From NCBI RefSeq assembly GCF_026343335.1, contig NZ_JAPELX010000001.1:4030001-4094000 (forward strand): 64,000 nt of DNA. Reading direction: 5' to 3'. A model generated the notes under the pieces. It had not been told where the DNA came from and ran no database searches. It saw only the letters and a program-made list of their open reading frames with translations. This DNA comes from Streptomyces sp. NBC_00078. Lineage in GTDB: Bacteria > Actinomycetota > Actinomycetes > Streptomycetales > Streptomycetaceae. This document shows positions 7,424-15,446 of this stretch, piece by piece. How positions within the stretch are numbered: position 1 is the first letter of the stretch; the number at the start of each line of letters is the position of its first letter. The position numbers and the translations under genes are program-made.

Positions 7424-8809
7424 TCACGCCGCCGCCTGCAACTCCATGCGTGCCCCGAACTCCCGCACCACCGGCTCGTCCTGGAACGGCACCAGCCGCT
7501 GCTGGAAGTCCTCCAGGTACTCGGCACCCCGGTTGGAGCGGAGGGAGTCGAGGAGTTCCACGGCCTTCAGGCCGGTGCTGCAGGCCTGTTCGACCTCGCG
7601 CTGCTGCACCTGCGCCGTGGCCAGCAGCACATAGCCGATGGCCCGCCTGCGCGCCTTCGTCCCGGGAAGCGCGGCCAGCGCCTCCCGCGCGCACCGGGCC
7701 GCCGCCTCGGCCTGCCCGAGGTCCCGGTGGCAGTGCGCCAACTCGTCGGCCAGATACGCCTCGTCGAAGTGCGCGATCCACGCCGGGTCGTCCCCGGAGG
7801 CGGAGTCGGACCCTTCCAGCGCCGAGACCGCCCGCCCGGACGCCGTCTGGGCCGCCCGCGCGTCGCCCATCAACGCATGCCCGCGCGCCTCGGCCGCATG
7901 GAACATCGCCTCCGCGCGCGGAGTCACGCGCCCACGCGCCCCCTCCTGCGCCGCCCGCGCCAACTGCGCGATCTCACGCGGGTTTCCCAGCTGGGCGGCG
8001 AGATGGCTCATGGAGGCGGCCAGTACGTATCCGCCGTAGCCACGGTCGCCCGCCGCCTGCGCGAGCCTCAGCGCCTGGATGTAGTACCGCTGGGCCAGGC
8101 CCGGTTGCCCGGTGTCGATGGCCATGTACCCGGCGAGTTCGGTCAGTCGGGCCACCGCCGCGAACAGATCACGCCCCACGGCCTCCCGGTACGACCCCGC
8201 CAGCAGCCCCGAGACCACGCTGTTGAGGTAGTGCACGACGACCGGGCGCACATGCCCGCTGCCGTACTGATGGTCCAGATCCACCAGCGCCTGCGTCATC
8301 GCCCGCACGGCCGCCACGTCGGACTGCCCCACCCGCGGGCCCGCCGCGCGCGAGACCTGCGAGTCGGGCGAGGAGATCAGCCAGTCCCGGCTCGGCTCGA
8401 CGAGCGCGGAGGCGGCGACGGACGAGCCGGACAGGAAGTCCCGGCGCCCCACATCACTGCGCCACAGCTCGCAGACCTGCTCGATGGCTCCCAGTACGGT
8501 CGGCGAGAACTGGAGCCCGACGCCCGAGGCGAGGTTCTTGCCGTTGGCCATGCCGATCTCGTCGATCGTGACCGTACGGCCCAGTTTGCGGCCCAGCGCC
8601 TCCGCGATGATCGCCGGAGCGCGCCCGCGCGGCTGCTGTCCGCGCAGCCAGCGGGCCACGGACGTCTTGTCGTAGCGCAGGTCGAGGCCGTGCTCGGCGC
8701 CGCACATGTTGACCCGGCGGGCGAGCCCGGCGTTCGAGCAACCCGCCTCCTGGATGAGCGACTGCAACCGTTCGTTCGGCTGTCGTGCGACGAGAGGCCT
8801 TGCGGCCAT
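7424..8809 (-). CDS. NsdA-like HTH-TPR transcriptional regulator
   Basis: 461-residue cytosolic regulator. Residues 10-75 form an atypical helix-turn-helix (CSNAGLARRVNMCGAEHG ... YDKTSVARWLRGQQPRGRAP). A conserved RRDFLSGSSVAASAL stretch follows at about 121-135. The second half is built of TPR-type helical repeats, about 225-455 (GQPGLAQRYYIQALRLAQAA, LGQAEAAARCAREALAAL). This architecture is shared by NsdA/NsdB-type Streptomyces regulators, reported negative regulators of antibiotic production and sporulation. I cannot tell from sequence alone whether this is the NsdA orthologue or a paralogue. It stands alone, with its own upstream region of about 265 bp shared with the divergent prim-pol gene. 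Confidence 0.8.
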   Translation of the reverse strand: MAARPLVARQPNERLQSLIQEAGCSNAGLARRVNMCGAEHGLDLRYDKTSVARWLRGQQPRGRAPAIIAEALGRKLGRTVTIDEIGMANGKNLASGVGLQFSPTVLGAIEQVCELWRSDVGRRDFLSGSSVAASALVEPSRDWLISSPDSQVSRAAGPRVGQSDVAAVRAMTQALVDLDHQYGSGHVRPVVVHYLNSVVSGLLAGSYREAVGRDLFAAVARLTELAGYMAIDTGQPGLAQRYYIQALRLAQAAGDRGYGGYVLAASMSHLAAQLGNPREIAQLARAAQEGARGRVTPRAEAMFHAAEARGHALMGDARAAQTASGRAVSALEGSDSASGDDPAWIAHFDEAYLADELAHCHRDLGQAEAAARCAREALAALPGTKARRRAIGYVLLATAQVQQREVEQACSTGLKAVELLDSLRSNRGAEYLEDFQQRLVPFQDEPVVREFGARMELQAAA

Positions 8810-9074
8810 GGCGTACCCCCTGGGACCAACCCCTGAAGCGAAAAGATCCGGCCGTGAAGATCAATGCCCCGCCGAGACACGTAAAATGCGAGGCTTACGC
8901 GGATTGCAGGGGTAAAGGCTGATGCCGCCCCCAGAGGTGGCTACCCAGCTCACGACGAGGTTCCCCCTGCGCGCCCCCGCACATGCATCCATGCGCCCCG
9001 GATGCGGAATCGATGCTCCTCCCCCGCGCGCGCTGCCCCCGTAACCCGCGGTGGGTGCGGGAGTTGAGTTCATC

Positions 9075-9728
9075 GTGGAAGAGACGATCGCCGGCCCCGA
9101 AGCCGCTCAGATTCCGAAGCAGCGTGGGGAATCGCTGCAGGAGACCGCCGTACGCTACGCCGAGGAGCGCCACTGGGACGTCTTCCCCGGCACCTGGCTG
9201 GAAGCCGTCGACGGGGTGCAGCACTGCTCCTGCGGCGAGGCCGGGTGCGCCGCGCCCGGCGCGCATCCGGCGCGGGAGGACTGGGCGACGCAGGCCACGG
9301 GTAGTGTGACCGTCGCCCGCCGGATGTGGCAGAAGCAGCCGACGGCGTCGATCCTGCTGCCGACGGGGCGCACGTTCGACGCGATCGAGGTGCCGGAGAC
9401 GGCGGGGTTCCTCGCCCTGGCGCGCATGGAGCGCATGGAGCTGACGCTCGGACCCGTGACGTTGACGCCGGATCGCCGGATGCACTTCTTCGTGCTGCCC
9501 GGTGCGGCGGTGAAGATCCCGGAGCTGGTGCGGAAGCTGGGCTGGTCGTTGTCGTCGCTCGATCTTGTCGCGCTCGGCGAGGGGGCGTTCGTGGCCGCGC
9601 CCCCGACCCGGTACGGCTCGCGTGGTGCCGTTCAGTGGGCCTGCCGTCCCACCCATGCCAACCGGTGGCTTCCCGACGTCGAGGAGCTGCTCTCCCCGCT
9701 CGCCTACGCCTGCGGACGCGACCGCTGA
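9075..9728 (+). CDS. Bifunctional primase/polymerase N-terminal domain protein
   Basis: 217-residue protein consisting essentially of a stand-alone prim-pol (PF09250-like) domain. It has the opening ETAVRYAEERHWDVFPGTWL, the paired cysteines of HCSCGEAGCAAPGAHPARED, and a later VALGEGAFVAAPPTRYGSRG that corresponds to the conserved glycine-rich loop. No helicase domain follows, so it is not a full replicase; such short forms are common near regulators in Streptomyces. GTG 9075 is chosen because GGGAG lies about 12 nt upstream; the in-frame GTG at 9051 lacks a ribosome site. The gene is divergent from the NsdA-like regulator. An active-site acidic triad is not obvious, so catalysis is uncertain. 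Confidence 0.75.
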   Translation: MEETIAGPEAAQIPKQRGESLQETAVRYAEERHWDVFPGTWLEAVDGVQHCSCGEAGCAAPGAHPAREDWATQATGSVTVARRMWQKQPTASILLPTGRTFDAIEVPETAGFLALARMERMELTLGPVTLTPDRRMHFFVLPGAAVKIPELVRKLGWSLSSLDLVALGEGAFVAAPPTRYGSRGAVQWACRPTHANRWLPDVEELLSPLAYACGRDR

Positions 9729-9753
9729 TCCTGCCCTCCGGGGAACGACCCCC

Positions 9754-9766
9754 TAGGGTTTCTCGC
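9754..9766 (+). promoter_or_regulatory. -10 box for a leaderless ABC transporter transcript
   Basis: TAGGGT (9754-9759) lies seven bases before the ATG at 9767, the spacing expected if transcription starts at or beside the start codon. No Shine-Dalgarno is present. The -35 is weak. Confidence 0.45.
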
Positions 9767-10558
9767 ATGACAGAGGGAAATGAGGCCGGGGCCGCCGCCG
9801 TACGGGTCCGTGGGCTCTGGAAGCGGTTCGGGCAGCAGGTCGCTGTTGCCGGGATCGATCTGGAGTTGCCCGCGGGGAAGTTCATCGGGCTCGTGGGACC
9901 GAACGGGGCCGGGAAGACCACCACCCTCTCCATGGTCACCGGGTTGCTGCGGCCCGATCAGGGGAGTGTCGAGGTCGTCGGGCACGACGTGTGGCGGGAT
10001 CCGGTGGCCGTGAAGGCGCGGATCGGGGTACTGCCGGAGGGGCTCAGGCTCTTCGAGCGGTTGTCGGGGCGCGAACTGCTCGCCTACAGCGGGCGGTTGC
10101 GCGGACTGCCCGGTGGTGAGGTCGACAAGCGGGCCACGCAGCTGCTCGACGTGCTCGACCTGGCCGGCGCCCAGCACAAGCTCGTCGTCGACTACTCGAC
10201 CGGCATGCGCAAGAAGATCGGGCTCGCCGCGGCGCTCCTCCACAATCCCGAAGTGCTCTTCCTCGACGAGCCGTTCGAGGGGGTCGACCCGGTGTCCGCC
10301 CAGACCATTCGCGGCGTGCTGGAGCGGTACACCGCCTCGGGCGCGACCGTCGTCTTCTCGTCCCACGTCATGGAACTCGTCGAGTCGCTGTGCGACTGGG
10401 TGGCCGTGATGGCCGCCGGCCGCATCCGCGCCCACGGCACGCTCGCCGAGGTGCGCGGGGACTCGCCCTCGCTGCAGCACGCCTTCCTCGAACTCGTCGG
10501 CGCGGGTGGCCGCGACACGGGGTCGAGCCTGGACTGGCTGGGCGGCGGCGCACGATGA
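9767..10558 (+). CDS. ABC transporter ATP-binding protein
   Basis: 263-residue cytoplasmic ATPase of an ABC-2 type exporter. Walker A is GPNGAGKT (44-51). The signature loop appears as YSTGMRKK rather than canonical LSGGQ, typical of ABC-2 drug/lipid exporters. Walker B is VLFLDEP with the catalytic Glu of DEPFEG, and the switch His is in FSSHVMELVE. Start ATG 9767 lacks a ribosome site and sits just after a -10 box, so it is probably leaderless. The TGA overlaps the ATG of the permease (ATGA at 10555-10558), giving translational coupling. The substrate is unknown. Confidence 0.93.
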   Translation: MTEGNEAGAAAVRVRGLWKRFGQQVAVAGIDLELPAGKFIGLVGPNGAGKTTTLSMVTGLLRPDQGSVEVVGHDVWRDPVAVKARIGVLPEGLRLFERLSGRELLAYSGRLRGLPGGEVDKRATQLLDVLDLAGAQHKLVVDYSTGMRKKIGLAAALLHNPEVLFLDEPFEGVDPVSAQTIRGVLERYTASGATVVFSSHVMELVESLCDWVAVMAAGRIRAHGTLAEVRGDSPSLQHAFLELVGAGGRDTGSSLDWLGGGAR

Positions 10559-12150
10559 CGGACCACGCGAACATCACTCCCGTCGTCGTACGCCTGAAGC
10601 TGTCGCTGCTGCGCAACGGACTCAAGCAGTCCGGCGGACGGCGGGCCGCCTACGTCGTCTCGGCCGTCCTCGTCGTGCTCTTCGGGGCGCTGCAGCTGCT
10701 CGGGCTGGTCGCACTGCACGGGAACGAGCACGCGCTGTCCGTGGTCGTGCTGCTGGTGGCCGTGCTGGCGCTGGGCTGGGCGGTGATGCCGCTGTTCTTC
10801 CCGGGCGGCGACGAGACGCTCGACCCGACACGCCTCGTGATGCTGCCGCTGCGGCCCCGTCCGCTGGTGCGGGCGCTGCTCGCGGCCTCGCTGGTGGGCA
10901 TCGGACCGCTGTTCACGCTGCTCCTGCTGGCCGGTTCGGTGGTCTCGGTCGCGCACGGCGGTGCGGCGTACGCCGTCGGTGTCGTCGCGGTCGCCCTCGC
11001 GCTGCTGGTGTGCGTGGCCCTCGCGCGCGCCGTGGCCGCCGCCAACCTCCGGCTGCTGACCAGCCGCAAGGGCCGTGACCTCGCAGTGCTGAGCGGTCTG
11101 GTCATCGCGATCGGGGCGCAGCTGGTCAACTTCGGGGCGCAGCACCTGGGTTCGTCCGGGCTCACGCAGCTGGACCCGGTGGCCGACGTGCTGAAGTGGG
11201 TGCCGCCCGCGGCGGCGATCGGCGCGGTGGAGTCGGTGAGCGAGGGGTCGTACGGTGTCGCCGCACTTCAACTCGCGCTGACCATGGGCGCGTTGGTGCT
11301 GCTGCTCGCCGTGTGGTCACGTCATCTGACCCGGCTGATGACCTCGCCCGACGGCTCCACGCTCCAGGCCGCCGAACCCGTCGCCCGCGAACGGACCTCC
11401 GGGGGCCTCGCCCGTCTGCTGCCCGCCGGCCGCACCGGCACGGTCATGGAGCGCAGCCTGCGCTACATCTGGCGCGACCCCAAGACCAAGGCCGCGTGGG
11501 TGACCTCGCTCGCCATCGGCCTGATCCTGCCGGTGTTCAACGCGCTGCAGGGCACCGGCTCGATCTACTTCGCCTGCTTCGCCGCCGGGATGCTCGGCAT
11601 CCAGATGTACAACCAGTTCGGCCAGGACACGTCCGCGTTCTGGATGGTCGCCACGACCATCTCCTCCCCGCGCGACGCCTACGTCGAGCTGCGCGGCCGG
11701 GCCCTGGCCCTGCTGCTGATCACCCTGCCGTACGCGACCCTCGTCGCCGTCCTGACGGCCGCGATGCTCGGCGACTGGCCCCGCCTGCCCGAGGTGCTCG
11801 GGCTGTCCTTCGCCCTGCTCGGAGCGATGCTGGCGACCGGCGCGTGGACGTCCGCCCGGTTCCCGTACTCCATCCCGCAGGAGGGCTTCAAGAACGTGGC
11901 TCCCGGGCAGACCGGTCTGGCCTGGATCTCGATCTTCGGCGGCATGGTCTCGGCGGCCCTGCTGTCCGCTCCCGTCATCGTGGCGACGATCTGGGTGAAC
12001 GTGGCGGAGAACGGCGACGAGTGGGGCTGGCTGCTCCTCCCGGCCGGCGCGGCCTACGGCGCCGGCATCACCCTGGCGGGCCTCCACCTGGCGGCCCCGC
12101 GCACAGCGGCCCGTCTGCCGGAAATCCTGACGGCGGTGAGCAAGGGCTGA
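10555..12150 (+). CDS. ABC-2 type transporter permease
   Basis: 531-residue integral membrane protein, the partner of the preceding ATPase. Hydrophobic helices are visible at about residues 33-52, 60-82, 112-135, 137-160, 178-195 and in the C-terminal half, including segments around 330-350, 400-425 and 465-530. The long central loop (about 240-320) is cytoplasmic-looking and Arg-rich (RHLTRLMTSPDG, GGLARLLPAGRTG). The ATG overlaps the upstream TGA. No accessory protein follows, so the pair is a minimal exporter of unknown cargo. The end of the gene is followed by a Streptomyces intergenic repeat. Confidence 0.88.
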   Translation: MTDHANITPVVVRLKLSLLRNGLKQSGGRRAAYVVSAVLVVLFGALQLLGLVALHGNEHALSVVVLLVAVLALGWAVMPLFFPGGDETLDPTRLVMLPLRPRPLVRALLAASLVGIGPLFTLLLLAGSVVSVAHGGAAYAVGVVAVALALLVCVALARAVAAANLRLLTSRKGRDLAVLSGLVIAIGAQLVNFGAQHLGSSGLTQLDPVADVLKWVPPAAAIGAVESVSEGSYGVAALQLALTMGALVLLLAVWSRHLTRLMTSPDGSTLQAAEPVARERTSGGLARLLPAGRTGTVMERSLRYIWRDPKTKAAWVTSLAIGLILPVFNALQGTGSIYFACFAAGMLGIQMYNQFGQDTSAFWMVATTISSPRDAYVELRGRALALLLITLPYATLVAVLTAAMLGDWPRLPEVLGLSFALLGAMLATGAWTSARFPYSIPQEGFKNVAPGQTGLAWISIFGGMVSAALLSAPVIVATIWVNVAENGDEWGWLLLPAGAAYGAGITLAGLHLAAPRTAARLPEILTAVSKG

Positions 12151-12182
12151 CCAGGCACCTCCGGCGGGCGGCCCGTGCGACG

Positions 12183-12290
12183 CCCTGAAGGGGCGCGGGG
12201 CCGTATCCGCGGGGCTGTATCAATATGCTGCTCGGCCGCGTGGGTGCGATCAGCCACGGCCCGCCCCGCACCCGCGACAGAACAGAACCC
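12183..12290 (+). repeat. Streptomyces interspersed intergenic repeat, copy A
   Basis: The stretch runs AGGGGCGCGGGGC, then TGTATCAATATGC, then GCCGCGTGGGTGCGATCAGC. It shares this layout, in the opposite orientation, with segments at 20226-20310 and 24528-24585. All three lie in gene ends or gaps and are non-coding. They look like a dispersed REP-like family. Confidence 0.6.
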
Positions 12291-12314
12291 CCCGCGCTCC
12301 CGGGCGCCCGGCGT

Positions 12315-13187
12315 TCACACAAGCACCGCGTCGACGAACGGTTCGATCGCCGCCCGCCACCCCTCCGGCTGGTCGTAGTGCACGAGGTGGCCGGCATCGG
12401 CAACCTCCGCGTACTCCCCGAGAGGCAGCACCCGGACCATCTCCTGCGCCTCGGCGCGCCCCAGCTCACCGTCGAGCCCGCGCACGACCAGCGCGGGACA
12501 CCGCACCTGCGCCAGCTCCTCCCAGTGCGCCTCGTACACCCACGTCTCGCGGGACTTGAGCATCTGGCCGGGATCGAACACGGGCCGCCAGCCGTCGGCG
12601 GACTCGTGCATCACCTCGGCGTAGAACTCCCCGCGTGACGGGTTCGGCCGCTCCACCCAGGGATCGTCCTCACCGAACCACTTCCGTACGTCGGCGAGCG
12701 TGGCGAAGGGGGCGGGCCAGGCCGGGAACCACTCCGCCCACTCCCGCTGCGAGGCCGCACCCAGTGCGGACGCCCGCATGTCGCAGATGATCACCCCGCG
12801 GACCAGATCGGGGCGCTTGGCCGCGAGCTGCCAGGCGGTCAGTGCGCCCATGGCGTGACCGATGAGGACGGCCGGGGTGAGACCGAGCTGCTGCAGAGCG
12901 GCCTCGGCGTCCTCGACGTAGGCCTCACGCGTGAACGATGCCTGCGGCGGCTTGGCGCTCTGGCCGTGGCCGCGCTGGTCCAGTGCGACGGCGCGGTGCC
13001 GCTCGGAGAGCCAGCGGGCGGTGGACGCCCAGTGCGAGGCGCGTCCCATCAGTCCGTGCAGGAGCAGCACGCCGGGAGCGGGCTCGCCGGTCGCGCCGGT
13101 CGTCGGATCGGTCTTGGGCGGGTCGCCGAACTCCCAGGCCGCGAGGCGTACGCCACCCGCCCCGGTCACATCGATGCGTCGCGCCAT
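12315..13187 (-). CDS. Alpha/beta-hydrolase fold protein lacking the nucleophile Ser
   Basis: 290-residue cytosolic protein with a full alpha/beta-hydrolase fold. The oxyanion segment is LLLHGLMGRASHW (41-53), the strand-3 region is ALDQRGHGQS, the acid is probably D239 (RGLDGE), and the catalytic-type His is H267 (AGHLVHYDQPEGW). The nucleophile elbow reads G110-H-A112-M-G114, so Ala (codon GCC, 12854-12852) replaces the Ser of GxSxG. The protein therefore cannot use the standard mechanism. It may be a non-catalytic binding protein, use another nucleophile, or carry a recent mutation. It is transcribed alone, with a perfect palindrome about 150 bp upstream. Confidence 0.88.
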   Translation of the reverse strand: MARRIDVTGAGGVRLAAWEFGDPPKTDPTTGATGEPAPGVLLLHGLMGRASHWASTARWLSERHRAVALDQRGHGQSAKPPQASFTREAYVEDAEAALQQLGLTPAVLIGHAMGALTAWQLAAKRPDLVRGVIICDMRASALGAASQREWAEWFPAWPAPFATLADVRKWFGEDDPWVERPNPSRGEFYAEVMHESADGWRPVFDPGQMLKSRETWVYEAHWEELAQVRCPALVVRGLDGELGRAEAQEMVRVLPLGEYAEVADAGHLVHYDQPEGWRAAIEPFVDAVLV

Positions 13188-13335
13188 GGTCCTGGCACCC
13201 CCCTAGCTCCGCTCGGACCGCTCACTCCGACCGGTCCTGTGAACCGTGTCCTGCCGTGCCGTGCCGTGCAGCTGTCTGTGCTGGTACGCGTCCCCTCCTG
13301 AAGCGCACATCCCGCGTGAAACGTCACCCAGACTA

Positions 13336-13351
13336 TCGAATGGCCATTCGA
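13336..13351. promoter_or_regulatory. 16-bp perfect palindrome, candidate operator
   Basis: TCGAATGGCCATTCGA is perfectly self-complementary and lies in an unusually A/T-rich stretch (followed by AAAACTCTGT) about 150 bp upstream of the hydrolase start at 13187. It looks like a dimeric regulator site; the regulator is unknown. Confidence 0.5.
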
Positions 13352-13517
13352 AAACTCTGTATCTGCGGGCAACACCCCTCGTACGAGTGACCTCGCTCAA
13401 GGAATGATCGCCGCCGCCGAGGGGAGATCTTCAGCGAGGGGCGGACCGCTCGGGGAAAACGGTCCGAAGGGGATGACCCTGGGAGCTCGGGGCTCCGGGT
13501 CAGCACAGGGGAGGACA

Positions 13518-13545
13518 GGCCCCGGCGCCGCAAGGCGCCGGGGCC
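13518..13545. terminator. GC-rich hairpin with GCAA tetraloop
   Basis: GGCCCCGGCGCC (13518-13529) and GGCGCCGGGGCC (13534-13545) form a perfect 12-bp stem around GCAA. It lies downstream of dmdR1 on the minus strand. There is no T tract, as is usual for Streptomyces terminators. Confidence 0.65.
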
Positions 13546-13714
13546 CTCCACACGTCTGCGGCACATCCTCCCGCCCCCTCAGGTCATATGCCCCACGCGA
13601 CAGCCTCGCACGCGAGACGTCCGGGCGCTGCGATTTCCAGGCACTGATTCCCGATGTCGAAGACTTCGGCCAGAAGCGTGCGCGGCACCTCAAACGCCCC
13701 TGGAGCAGCGGAAG

Positions 13715-14548
13715 TTGACGACATCAGCACGGCCTGGAGCAAGGCCGGAAACCGCCCGCCCGCGGTCGTCAGCGCTTGGCCACGAACACGTGGGACGCCA
13801 CGTCCGCCGCCAGCTCGGCGGCCTCGCCGCCGCTGCCCACCAGCACGCCGCCCGCCGACTCCGTCACGCTCACCACCGAGCCGGGCTGCACACCCGCCCG
13901 GCGCAGCGTGTACATCAGCTGCGCGTCCGTCTGGATCGGCTCGCCGATACGGCGCACCACGACCGTCTTGCCCTCCAGGCCCGGGTCGAGATCCGCCAGC
14001 GACACCATGCCCTCGTCCAGGAACGGGTCCGCGCCGTCCTTCTCGCCCAGCTCCTCCAGGCCCGGGATCGGGTTGCCGTACGGCGACTCGGTCGGGTGCC
14101 GCAGCAGCTCGAGCACCCGCCGCTCCACGGCCTCGCTCATCACGTGCTCCCAGCGACACGCCTCGGCGTGCACCTGCTCCCACTCCAGGCCGATCACGTC
14201 GACGAGCAGACACTCGGCGAGCCGGTGCTTGCGCATCACGCGCGTGGCGAGCCGGCGGCCCTCGTCCGTGAGCTCCAGATGACGGTCGCTGGCGACGGAC
14301 ACCAGGCCGTCCCGCTCCATCCGCGCCACCGTCTGGCTGACCGTCGGCCCGCTCTGGTCCAGCCGCTCGGCGATCCGGGCGCGCATGGGGACCACACCTT
14401 CCTCTTCCAGCTCGAGGATGGTGCGGAGATACATCTCCGTGGTGTCGATCAGTCCGGACATACGTGCCCCTTGGTGAGATCTGCCCGAAGCACGACAGCT
14501 TCTGGCGTGTGCGCTGGCCCTGGATTCAATTCTGACGCATACCACTGA
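13715..14548 (+). other. adm: Antisense ORF over dmdR1, candidate adm
   Basis: A 277-codon open frame (TTG start) runs antiparallel across the whole of dmdR1. In S. coelicolor an antiparallel gene, adm (SCO4395), overlapping dmdR1 has been reported to make a protein affecting siderophore and antibiotic production; this frame has the matching position. Against it, the predicted product is His/Arg/Ala/Leu-rich with no recognisable domain, which is also what a frame mirrored from a GC-rich gene would give, and there is no clear ribosome site. I list it because of the published precedent, not because the sequence alone supports it. Confidence 0.3.
13769..14461 (-). CDS. dmdR1: Iron-dependent DtxR-family repressor DmdR1
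   Basis: 230-residue iron-activated repressor of siderophore and iron-uptake genes. The N-terminal winged helix (1-65) starts SGLIDTTEMYLRTILELEEE. All metal ligands of DtxR are present at identical numbers: Met10, Cys102, Glu105 and His106 (primary site) and His79, Glu83 and His98 (ancillary site). A C-terminal SH3-like domain follows (about 150-226). Start ATG 14461 gives exactly this numbering; an upstream in-frame extension would break it. The gene is divergent from the SIS isomerase gene. A DasR-type site lies 164 bp upstream, in the shared region, in line with the reported GlcNAc/DasR control of iron metabolism. Confidence 0.95.
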   Translation of the reverse strand: MSGLIDTTEMYLRTILELEEEGVVPMRARIAERLDQSGPTVSQTVARMERDGLVSVASDRHLELTDEGRRLATRVMRKHRLAECLLVDVIGLEWEQVHAEACRWEHVMSEAVERRVLELLRHPTESPYGNPIPGLEELGEKDGADPFLDEGMVSLADLDPGLEGKTVVVRRIGEPIQTDAQLMYTLRRAGVQPGSVVSVTESAGGVLVGSGGEAAELAADVASHVFVAKR

Positions 14549-14614
14549 CAAGCGTGCCGCACCGTTGGAACCACGGGATTACGCCGGGTACCGGGGAGTA
14601 GCTGACGGCATGTA

Positions 14615-14640
14615 TTGACACGGCACTGGTCCAGACCGCA
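14615..14640 (+). promoter_or_regulatory. DasR-responsive element (dre) over a TTGACA promoter
   Basis: ACTGGTCCAGACCGCA (14625-14640) differs from the dre consensus ACTGGTCTAGACCACT at only a few positions and keeps both GGTC/GACC arms. It begins four bases after a perfect -35 hexamer TTGACA (14615-14620), so a bound GntR-family DasR would block the promoter reading into the SIS gene at 14687. It could also act on divergent dmdR1. DasR releases its sites on binding GlcN-6-P. Confidence 0.75.
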
Positions 14641-14686
14641 CGGTGATCCGCGACACGGACACCCCTGCCGCTCCGGAAGGACCCGC

Positions 14687-15442
14687 ATGAGCGACGGCAA
14701 ACTGGCAGACCAGTTCCTCGACGCCGCGATCGATCTCCTGCAACGGGTCCGGGACGAGGAGGCGCAGTCCATCACGGAGGCCGGCACACTGCTCGCCGAC
14801 ACCGTCGTGGGCGGCGGACGCCTCTTCGCCTTCGGCGCCGGACACTCCTCGCTCGCCGCGCAGGACGTCGTCTACCGCGCGGGCGGCCTCGCCCTCATGA
14901 ACCTGCTCGCCGTGCCCGGCGTCGTCGGCGTCGACGTCATGCCGGCCACCCTGGGCTCCGCCCTGGAGCGCGTGGACGGCCTCGCGAGCGCCGTCCTGGA
15001 CAGCTCGCCCCTGCGTGAGGGCGACGTCCTGATCATCATCTCCCTCTCGGGCCGCAACGCCCTCCCCGTCGAGATGGCCATGTCCGCCCGCGCGCGCGGA
15101 GTGCGGGTCATCGGGGTGACGTCGGTGGCGTACGCGACCGAGACCCGTTCCCGGCACGTCTCCGGCACCTGTCTGCGCGACCACTGCGACATCGTCCTCG
15201 ACTCCAAGATCGCCATCGGTGACGCGACCCTGACCCTCGACACCGTCCCGGCCCCCTTCGCCCCGGCCTCGACCGTCGTCACCAGCGCGATCCTGCAGGC
15301 GGTCATGGCCACGGCGGCGGGCTCGCTGGCCGAGCGGGGCATCGAGCCGCCGCTGCTCAGGTCGGGGAACGTCGACGGCGGACACGAATGGAACGGGCGC
15401 GTGATGGCGGAGTACGGGGACCGGATCTTCTACCTGCGGTGA
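14687..15442 (+). CDS. SIS-domain phosphosugar isomerase/binding protein
   Basis: 251-residue soluble protein made of one SIS domain: LADTVVGGGRLFAFGAGHSS (phosphosugar-binding glycine loop, about 37-56), then VLIIISLSGRNALPVEMA with the Ser-Gly that contacts the phosphate. This is the UPF0309/SCO4393-type family. A clear GGAAGG lies 7 nt before ATG 14687. The dre element in its promoter puts it under DasR, so amino-sugar phosphate is the likely substrate class. Family members are thought to isomerise or bind sugar phosphates, but the reaction is unproven. The C-terminal segment GNVDGGHEWNGRVMAEYGDR is strongly conserved in the family. Confidence 0.9.
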   Translation: MSDGKLADQFLDAAIDLLQRVRDEEAQSITEAGTLLADTVVGGGRLFAFGAGHSSLAAQDVVYRAGGLALMNLLAVPGVVGVDVMPATLGSALERVDGLASAVLDSSPLREGDVLIIISLSGRNALPVEMAMSARARGVRVIGVTSVAYATETRSRHVSGTCLRDHCDIVLDSKIAIGDATLTLDTVPAPFAPASTVVTSAILQAVMATAAGSLAERGIEPPLLRSGNVDGGHEWNGRVMAEYGDRIFYLR

Positions 15443-15446
15443 TCCG

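Larger units (their letters stand above)
13188..13768. other. 580-bp gap between hydrolase and dmdR1
   Basis: No convincing protein gene. The left part is the upstream region of the minus-strand hydrolase and holds a 16-bp palindrome in an A/T-richer patch (13320-13380). The right part holds a strong hairpin (13518-13545) and then low-quality sequence downstream of dmdR1. A 46-codon minus-strand frame (13584-13724) has only about 65 % G+C at third positions, so I do not call it. Confidence 0.6.

Noticed and set aside
5584..8226. 880-codon plus-strand frame
   Set aside because: It runs antisense across the Gln/Pro-rich protein and most of the NsdA-like gene. The product is low-complexity Arg/Gly/Val with no domain, as expected from the mirrored frame of GC-rich genes.
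13584..13724. 46-codon minus-strand frame ending CEAVAWGI, past dmdR1
   Set aside because: Third-position G+C is about 65 %, far below real genes here; there is no ribosome site and no recognised family.
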